Assembly (NCBI GenBank): GCA_015056415.1
Contig: SVGJ01000011.1
Span: forward strand, 1-64,000
Reading direction: 5' to 3'
DNA length: 64,000 nt
From: Clostridiales bacterium
GTDB taxonomy: Bacteria > Bacillota > Clostridia > Christensenellales > Aristaeellaceae
The notes under the pieces are model-generated. The model was given only the letters and a program-made list of their open reading frames with translations, was not told the DNA's origin and did no database searches. Made by a program: the position numbers and the translations under genes. This document shows, one piece after another, positions 58,701 through 64,000 of this stretch. Numbering within the stretch: position 1 is the first letter of the stretch; the number at the start of each line of letters is the position of its first letter.

Positions 58701-61700
58701 TCGGGACGCGCGATGAGCAAGGTATCCACATACTCGGGGTCTTGCCAGTCCTTGGTGTTTACCTGGACGAAGCGCAGCGCGTGGGAGCCGTCGTCCAGCT
58801 GATAGCGCTGGCGCTGGATCTCTGTCAGGAAGCTGTAGTCCATCAGCCGGTTGGCACGCTCGGAGAGATACGTATCAGCGTTCCCGTCTGTGCAGACAGC
58901 GGTTTTGCAGGGGTAATCCATCATGGAATCCACCGGATGCTGTTCGAAGTCCAGCCAGATGCTTGTGGCGCCGGCATCGTAGGAATAGGAATCAGAATCG
59001 AAGATGGAACGCTCGTAGAGCGCGGGCAGGCCGAAAGTCAAGCCAAACTTCTCAATCGGGTTTACGTGGGAATTGCTCAGCGCGGCGCTCAGGTCAATGG
59101 GCACAGGCGTGGCGTTGACAACCTCATAGGGAACGGATATGCCATCACGGATGAGATCCATGAACTGGGTGCAGGCGTCCTCGTGGCCGGGGGTGGAGGA
59201 GACCTCGGCAACGTAGCAATACGTCATGTCCACCATAAGGAGCGTGTCGTAATGGCATGCGCCATAGCCCGTGTAGTCATGGCTGTGACGGGCGGAGAAC
59301 AATTTGTCCGCCAGATCGGTGACGCCATAATCCGAAGGCCTGTATGAATCGACGCCGGGCTCAAGGAATTTTTCGTCGATCAAATCCGACAGCACATCCC
59401 TGGCTTCCGGGACGCTGGAGATCGGCCCCTGATCGCTGCGATCGTCGATCAGATAGCCGGAGAGCGTGAACAGGAGTTCGGTGCCGTCCGCAAGGACATA
59501 CTTATAGTTAGAGTAGCCCCCGTCGGCGCCAACATAGGACTCGACGGAGCCCTGGGGAATGGTCAGTTCCACGTCACGGAAGCGGATCTTCTCTGTGTTG
59601 CTGAAAAGATCTTGTACCGTGGAAAGCGTATGGGCGGGCGTTGATGTGGGCTCGGCGGTAGGCTCAACAGTAGGCTCAACAGTAGGCTCGGTGGTGGGCG
59701 CTGCCGTGGGAGCCTCGGTGGTTTCGGCGGTACCGGTGGGAGGAACGATCATGACGCTGCTGAGCGCAGTTGAGAAATAAGTGAGGCAAGTCTGAACCTG
59801 GCCGGGATCGCCGTAGCAAACGACCAACGCGGCGTTATCAGCGTTGCCGACCGCGCCATAGATGATACTGCGCTCCTGGCCCTCCACGGAAGACTGATCG
59901 GAGGCCTGCGGGGTCGTTAGCCAGATATCGCCGAAATACTGGCAGTCCGGCCACTGGAAGTAAGGCGAACCGTCAAAGGCAGCGGCAAAGGATAGGGGCT
60001 CGGGGAAGGTGGGATCCTTTTCGGCGCTGGTGGCAAGCTGAACAGTCAGCGTGAAGCTTGAAGAACCTTCAGCGGGATATACATAGGTATATTGGCCGTT
60101 GGAGACGCGCGTGAGCTGCGGATCATAACCGGCAGGAACGGCAAGCTGGAAATCGCCGGAGGGGAGATAGCTGTCTATCTCGCACTGCTGATACATAAGA
60201 GGGACGAGGCCGGATTCGTCGGAAAACGCCTCTTCAGCGGTTTCTTCCATGGCGTCATAAGCCTCGCGGAAGCTCTCGGTGTATTCCGTAGCGGTTGGCC
60301 AGTCGAACTCCGATACGCCCAGATCTTTCAGCTCAAAGAGGTACATATTGTGCAGGTTGATGAACATCAGACCGTTGACGAAACGGCGGTTTTCGGCGAT
60401 GGTGGTCTTGTTCTGCACCAGCTCGCTGTAGCCGTCCAGGAAGAGACTCATCAGCGAGGAGTTCTGTGTCTCCACCCACTTGCCCACGCGCTGGGTCTCC
60501 ATCACGATCAGCTGTGTCATAGTGGCGGCGGCTTTGCAGAAGTCGGTATACTGGCCGACCGGGTCCTCCATGAAAGCCTTCAACGCCGCTTTGTATGTGG
60601 CCTCGTAGGCTTCGGTGAGATCAATAGCCCAAACGGCCTCGAAGGCGGCGGTATTGGTAGCGTTGGTGCTGAAGAGGGTGTCGTTTACCCAGGTGCCGCA
60701 TTTGATAGCTCCCACATAGGCGGCGATGACAGGGTTGAAGCTGCCCACCTGGTCCATGAAGCTGCTGCGCACCATGTTCAGCGCTTCCTGGCTCAGGTCG
60801 AGGCCGGCGGTCTGCAGCACATACGACCACATCAGGTTTTCCGAGGAGATGACTTCCTCCAGGATGCCTGCCACGGCCAGCAGATCGGGATCGTTGGAGC
60901 GCTTCATGCCATCGATGACCACCTGCAGGCCCTCTTTATCCACATTGCTGTAGCGCAGCCCCTTGAAGAGGGCCTCCACCAGCGAGCGGGCGATGGTCAT
61001 GGTGGTATTGGCGGCTTCCTTCTTTTTCTGCTTCTCGCTGCCGTTGCCGGAGATCTTTGCCAGGTTGTTTTTGTAGTAGCTGTTGATGTCCGACTGGGTG
61101 CTCATGCGATAGGTGACTCTTCCGTCGAGATATTCCGTACGGGTCAGGATCGGATAGCCCTCCAGGTAGAGATCGCCCGTTTTGACGAACTTGCCCAGCA
61201 CAGAAGAGCCCAGCGTGCTTTCCATGATGCGCTTCACATTGTCGTATACATCCGAAGTGATCTCGGCGGCGGTGATCTCGGGCGAGAACTGCTCCAGCAG
61301 GTTTTCTGCCAGCGCGAGCTGCCTGACCACCTTCACGTCTGCGGCGCTGAGGGTGTCGCCGAAAAGCGCAGAATAGCCGCGCACAAGGCCGTTGTTGGCA
61401 TACTCGTAAACGTGGCCGCCTTCATAGAGCTTGTTGTTTGCGAACACTTCCTTATCGATGAAAACATTGTGGATGGCCAGGAGCGAATCCGAGACATTCT
61501 GGATGCCTTCCAGCGAATCCGCGAAGCGGTGCAGGTCGATATCGCCGCACTTGTCGCAATAGCGGGTGGTGGAGGCTTCGTGGTACTCAAAGGAAGCCCA
61601 CTTCCGGTCGGAGAGGGTAGCCTCCTGGCCGCAATCGGCGCAGGTGAAGGTGGAAAGGGTCACGTCGTATACGGAGTGCACCTCATCATCGCCGGCGGAT

Positions 61701-63079
61701 TCATACTCCGTGATGAACTGGCGGGACTCGTTCAGCCGTTCGCCGGTGTGGGGGCAATCCACCGCATAAGGCGCAGGGCCATAGAGCACGGTATAGCCTT
61801 TTCCTTTGGCCCAGCGCTCTGCATAGGAGCCTTTTTGCACATATACCGTTTCGAGTGAACTGCAATAAGCGAACGCTTCGTTATTGATCTGGGTCACACT
61901 GGCGGGGAGCTCAATGCTTGTCAGAGCGCTGCATTCATAGAATGTTGCCCATTCTATGGTCGTTACGCCTTCGGGAATGACGATATTTTGCAGGCTGGCA
62001 CATCCGCGGAAGACGCCGGTACCCAGAGAGGTGAGATTTGCCGGAAGGGAAACACTGGTCATTTGGGGACAGTAATCGAATGCGTCGAGATCAATGGTCG
62101 TAACATTATCGGGAATGACAATACTCTTTAAACTTGTGCACCATTCAAAAGTTCTGTGAGCGATGGATGTCAGTCCTTTGGGCAGAACAAGGGCAGGAAG
62201 GGCGGTGCAGCAATAGAAGGCTTCGCTTTCGATGGTTGTAACACTGTCGGGAATGTTGATTTCAATCAGTGCGGAGCAGCTGCAAAAGGCCCTGGAGCTG
62301 ATGGTTGTAACTCCATCCGGGATGGTGACACTCCTCAGGTTTTCCTTGTCATAGAATGATTCCTTGCCAAGTTTGGTAACTTTCAGGCCGTTGATCTCGG
62401 CGGGAATGATGATGGATTCTTCATTGCCGGTATACATCGCGATCGAAATCGTACCATCGGCAAGGTATTCATAATCGTAATCAGGCGCAACGCCGATGGG
62501 GGTGATATCATCCAATAACTTGACTGTGTATCCGTTACTCTTTGCCCATTGCTCCGCATAAGAGCCGGGATGGGCATAGATCGTCTGGAGGGCGTCGCAG
62601 GCATGGAAAGCTGTGGCGTCAATTGTGGTGACGCTTGCAGGGATCTTTACTTCTTTCAGGTTGATGCAATCAAAAAATGTATAGGCATTAAGGACCGTGA
62701 CACGGTTGGATATGGTAACGCTGCGCAGATAACGGCAATTCTGAAAAGCGTTGTTCCCGATCGTTCGCACAGTATCAGGAATGATTACGGTATCCAGACT
62801 GTTCTGGGAAGCAAGCGCATAGCTTGCGATATCCGTAACGGTACCTTCCTCCCATTCGGAGGGAATGACCGCTGTGGCGTATGGGCCCAGATACCCAACG
62901 TAAAAACCGGTGATGGAGACAGTACCATCATCTCTCAGGGTATAGTCAAAGGCTGCGACAGAGGGATCTACCTTTGGCACAAAAGGAGAACCCTTGATGG
63001 AGTATGTATCGCCATAGGCACTGACTGTTACACTCAGCAGCATGGCAAAGATGAGAAGGACGGCAAGGAGCTTTTTCAT
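55772..63079 (-). CDS. Giant secreted BspA-like LRR surface protein
   Basis: 2435 residues. Signal peptide 1-22; BspA-type LRR_5 repeats at about 75-440 (VTIPDGVTTISSRAF, IVIPDNVTTIDLDAF); a CADCGQ/CDKCGD zinc-ribbon-like region near 480-520; a helical region of about 550 residues; beta-rich repeats with PTxEPT linkers near 1110 and 1560-1720; two DUF6273-like modules near 1740-1920 and 1930-2120 (LRQWLNGEFYQQAFSD, LFAWLNGDFYQSAFTD); an NADase-type or discoidin-like glycan-binding domain near 2210-2360; and a C-terminal PG-binding type 1 domain (KGSKGDDVIALKERLQELGY). It should sit on the cell surface via PG. GGAGGAAACAAACC precedes ATG 63079. Confidence 0.85.
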   Translation of the reverse strand: MKKLLAVLLIFAMLLSVTVSAYGDTYSIKGSPFVPKVDPSVAAFDYTLRDDGTVSITGFYVGYLGPYATAVIPSEWEEGTVTDIASYALASQNSLDTVIIPDTVRTIGNNAFQNCRYLRSVTISNRVTVLNAYTFFDCINLKEVKIPASVTTIDATAFHACDALQTIYAHPGSYAEQWAKSNGYTVKLLDDITPIGVAPDYDYEYLADGTISIAMYTGNEESIIIPAEINGLKVTKLGKESFYDKENLRSVTIPDGVTTISSRAFCSCSALIEINIPDSVTTIESEAFYCCTALPALVLPKGLTSIAHRTFEWCTSLKSIVIPDNVTTIDLDAFDYCPQMTSVSLPANLTSLGTGVFRGCASLQNIVIPEGVTTIEWATFYECSALTSIELPASVTQINNEAFAYCSSLETVYVQKGSYAERWAKGKGYTVLYGPAPYAVDCPHTGERLNESRQFITEYESAGDDEVHSVYDVTLSTFTCADCGQEATLSDRKWASFEYHEASTTRYCDKCGDIDLHRFADSLEGIQNVSDSLLAIHNVFIDKEVFANNKLYEGGHVYEYANNGLVRGYSALFGDTLSAADVKVVRQLALAENLLEQFSPEITAAEITSDVYDNVKRIMESTLGSSVLGKFVKTGDLYLEGYPILTRTEYLDGRVTYRMSTQSDINSYYKNNLAKISGNGSEKQKKKEAANTTMTIARSLVEALFKGLRYSNVDKEGLQVVIDGMKRSNDPDLLAVAGILEEVISSENLMWSYVLQTAGLDLSQEALNMVRSSFMDQVGSFNPVIAAYVGAIKCGTWVNDTLFSTNATNTAAFEAVWAIDLTEAYEATYKAALKAFMEDPVGQYTDFCKAAATMTQLIVMETQRVGKWVETQNSSLMSLFLDGYSELVQNKTTIAENRRFVNGLMFINLHNMYLFELKDLGVSEFDWPTATEYTESFREAYDAMEETAEEAFSDESGLVPLMYQQCEIDSYLPSGDFQLAVPAGYDPQLTRVSNGQYTYVYPAEGSSSFTLTVQLATSAEKDPTFPEPLSFAAAFDGSPYFQWPDCQYFGDIWLTTPQASDQSSVEGQERSIIYGAVGNADNAALVVCYGDPGQVQTCLTYFSTALSSVMIVPPTGTAETTEAPTAAPTTEPTVEPTVEPTAEPTSTPAHTLSTVQDLFSNTEKIRFRDVELTIPQGSVESYVGADGGYSNYKYVLADGTELLFTLSGYLIDDRSDQGPISSVPEARDVLSDLIDEKFLEPGVDSYRPSDYGVTDLADKLFSARHSHDYTGYGACHYDTLLMVDMTYCYVAEVSSTPGHEDACTQFMDLIRDGISVPYEVVNATPVPIDLSAALSNSHVNPIEKFGLTFGLPALYERSIFDSDSYSYDAGATSIWLDFEQHPVDSMMDYPCKTAVCTDGNADTYLSERANRLMDYSFLTEIQRQRYQLDDGSHALRFVQVNTKDWQDPEYVDTLLIARPDGVIEVSVSSTDRSLDELVAFHMDRVISTLRLSPMDSSAVIVTAAPTPSPTPKPIAPWEIDHYVDMGGLKLAMPKWTGSNVSSIGAENIYYKFGEYAEMNVYWYPADKLRTEGAGDDLIAHVFRKFNSRTQQRMTYADMQLSNGMRMVRGEDTKDGLVAIMIDTGSGVMCVFAETYNGGFTPCQEIADTIVSDLMNQVAVVSSVSMTADEFINGLPAPTPTPTPVPDYTANGLVLSDTQRGTDFGRYELDNDPGNGPEELSWSIVDRRDGMALLVSAGITMRRYNETREDVTWETSDLRQWLNGEFYQQAFSDVEKSLIVETLNTNPDNPDTDAKGGNDTLDRVFLLSLDEALYYFSSDSKRTSGATASAIAEGATINDKKNAFWLTRTPGNDNSMVAYVDSMGQMEYYGHYVDFTKQYSSVQPVVRAAVWVRIDGPAPEPADPFCQVGSQVYLGSYEQDNDLSNGTEPILWRVLKNEDGQAMLMSENILESMRFSRYNEPTAWEESDLFAWLNGDFYQSAFTDTERSAIIETETFNPDNPSTGTQRGEYRTNSHVFLLSYGEAFSLLRGDTGRLAQPTAYTLAKVDKYYMNAGHMQWFLRTQGWSSSYVLTVSNRGAVGTYGTIVDHDHIGVRPVLMADIETLRTLGVSTHASAPAATAVAQPAPDPTAISQPTPDPVNTEAVSQPQPDVTAVPVTAAPVEITAVPVTAASVEITATPAPTAVPVRMAIEGIEGAFEHRIKTAIANSRVVSNVNDFSGAMTIDGDETTCWQFSTKKMKLGNAALEITLRSTGTVDELWIKNGFWRITNNNDQYTANCRPKQIGVSFLYEGESDYKDEIKLTLKDDKARKDWQILQLGHRENVSAVKLRVISIYKGTKYKTDVAISEIKLVEREGRTVVQYETLKKGSKGDDVIALKERLQELGYFKKNADLSASYNDTCVQRVKQFQKRNGLKQTGIADQETLSLLYSEAALPAK

Positions 63080-63143
63080 GGTTTGTTTCCTCCCTGAGAT
63101 GGATTGTATGCAAGGATGAACGCCTCAATATATATCTGTATTT

Positions 63144-63172
63144 AAGGTACATGATTTCCCGGGTTTTGTCAA
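63144..63172 (-). promoter_or_regulatory. Candidate promoter of the giant LRR gene
   Basis: On the minus strand TTGACA (63172-63167), 17 bp, TACCTT (63149-63144). The -10 is weak. Confidence 0.5.
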
Positions 63173-63199
63173 TATGGACGAGGGGCAGTGAAATTGGTG

Positions 63200-63229
63200 T
63201 TGCCTTAAGGTGGTGTTTTCGATTATAAT
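63200..63229 (+). promoter_or_regulatory. Promoter of the SPOR-domain gene
   Basis: TTGCCT (63200-63205), 18 bp, TATAAT (63224-63229). Confidence 0.8.
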
Positions 63230-63298
63230 AGACAAAGATGGATGTGGAATGAAAGAAGCTGCGCGTGCATACCCTTGCCTGAAAGGCAGGGGAATTGA

Positions 63299-64000
63299 AT
63301 GGGACGTGTGGAAAAACGGATGTACAGGCGCGCGAGGGGACAGGCTCTCCTGCGCAGAGCATTGGTTGCAGCCATCCTGGCGGTGATCGCGCTGGGCGTG
63401 GCCGTCCGCCTGAAGGGCGGAAGCGGCCTGGACGCGCAGCACGTGCCGGCGCCTACGCCCACGCCCGTGACCTCAGCCTATGACGAGACAGTGGAGACCC
63501 GCGAGGTGACGCTGCCGGAAGAGTGCTGGTACGCTATTCAGACGGGGATCTACTCCACATCGGCCGCGGCGCAGGAGAATCGTGATACCTATGCCCGCCG
63601 GGGTGCGCCGGGGTATGTGAATCAGGATGGCGGAAAGTGGCGTGTGTATATCGCCTGCTACGGCCTGAAGGAAGACGCCTCCGCCGTGCGGGAGCGGCTC
63701 AGCGCGAATCAGGATGTGGAGACCTTCCTGCACACCTGGGTCTGCCCGGAGATCACTTTGCGGCTTACCGGCATGGTCGGTCAGCTGGATGTGGTGGAGG
63801 CGGGACTTTCGCTGTTGGGCAGCGCGGCCGCTGCACTGCGGGACAACGCCGCGCTGCTGGACGGTGGCGAGCGTACCCTGGAAGATGTCCAGGGTGTGGT
63901 GGAGGCGCTGGACGAACAGATCCGCCTGTGGCGCGAGACCGCGCGCAGCCGGTTCACCAGGCCATACCCGGAGCTGGTGGAGCTTGAAATGCGGCTGGCC
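63299..64000 (+). CDS. SPOR-domain membrane protein, N-terminal part
   Basis: 234 codons to the window edge, still open. A basic N-terminus, one membrane helix at about 21-38 (LVAAILAVIALGVAVRL), a short Pro/Thr linker and then a SPOR-like domain (ECWYAIQTGIYSTSAAAQEN, RVYIACYGLKEDAS). SPOR domains bind glycan strands lacking stem peptides at division or spore septa. CAGGGGAATTGA precedes ATG 63299. The protein continues beyond the window; its full length is unknown. Confidence 0.75.
   Translation, partial: MGRVEKRMYRRARGQALLRRALVAAILAVIALGVAVRLKGGSGLDAQHVPAPTPTPVTSAYDETVETREVTLPEECWYAIQTGIYSTSAAAQENRDTYARRGAPGYVNQDGGKWRVYIACYGLKEDASAVRERLSANQDVETFLHTWVCPEITLRLTGMVGQLDVVEAGLSLLGSAAAALRDNAALLDGGERTLEDVQGVVEALDEQIRLWRETARSRFTRPYPELVELEMRLA

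Noticed and set aside
56126-59347. A 1073-codon plus-strand frame inside the giant LRR gene
   Set aside because: It has no family motifs and is mirrored by the intact LRR/DUF6273 protein; such frames are common in GC-rich DNA.

Overview
This window comes from a GC-rich, spore-forming, Gram-positive Firmicute of the class Clostridia. The evidence is the gene content and order: a drm-punA-dacF-like block, a spoVM-like micro-gene, a SpoVB-like flippase, initiator and elongator tRNA-Met genes, lysine and tetrahydrofolate riboswitches, a group I ECF transporter module, corrinoid methyltransferases, BspA-type leucine-rich-repeat surface proteins and Pro/Thr (PTPEPT-like) linkers. Family or species cannot be fixed from the sequence; a gut or rumen anaerobe would fit. 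Shine-Dalgarno sequences (AGGAGG type) and sigma-A promoters (TTGACA/TATAAT with 17-bp spacers) are easy to see and were used to choose starts.

Layout. 1-8.5 kb: start of rplU and a HAD phosphatase on the minus strand, then phosphopentomutase, purine nucleoside phosphorylase and a DacF-type carboxypeptidase (the B. subtilis drm-punA-dacF order, but without spoIIA behind it), a VanX-like dipeptidase, the TldD/TldE protease pair and a membrane protein. 8.5-13 kb: a CadC-type metal sensor coupled to a GH105 glycosidase, then divergent secreted proteins with peptidoglycan-binding and SH3 repeats. 13-18 kb: a five-gene corrinoid methyltransferase operon (corrinoid protein, two UroD-family methyltransferases, a DUF2284 protein and a RACo-like reactivator) behind a perfect consensus promoter. 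18-20 kb: an ECF sigma factor with its membrane partner. 20-23 kb: a three-gene operon of ZorA-like and ZorB-like motor proteins plus an unknown membrane protein, divergent from a small membrane protein and the spoVM-like gene. 23-27 kb: lysine riboswitch with asd-dapA-dapB, then a GNAT acetyltransferase. 27-31 kb: an EF-G-like GTPase, glutamate racemase, a 223-bp hairpin-rich insertion bounded by 21-bp direct repeats, a DUF951 protein and signal peptidase I. 31-35 kb: VanY-like peptidase, a secreted protein, endonuclease III and a folate-type ECF S-component under a THF riboswitch. 35-43 kb: a long minus-strand operon ecfA1-ecfA2-ecfT-truA-phosphoesterase-FAD enzyme-pepT. 43-46 kb: YetF and DUF4363 proteins, a UMF1-type transporter, a MarR regulator and two tRNA-Met genes. 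46-51.7 kb: a phage tail-tip and lysis module with no head genes. 51.7-64 kb: SpoVB-like flippase, dCMP deaminase, an amidase, a DUF6062 protein, a 2435-residue LRR surface protein and the start of a SPOR-domain protein.

Much of the window serves the cell envelope: peptidoglycan trimming (DacF, VanX-like, VanY-like), precursor supply (murI, asd-dapA-dapB), PG-binding and SH3 surface proteins, a MOP flippase, spore coat assembly and a possible PG-anchored ion-driven motor. The most interesting candidate for an undescribed system is the ZorA/ZorB-like operon with its third gene, which has none of the Zorya effector genes. Other points of note are the metal-sensor/glycosidase pairing, the 223-bp hairpin element, and the headless tail/lysis module beside the tRNA genes.
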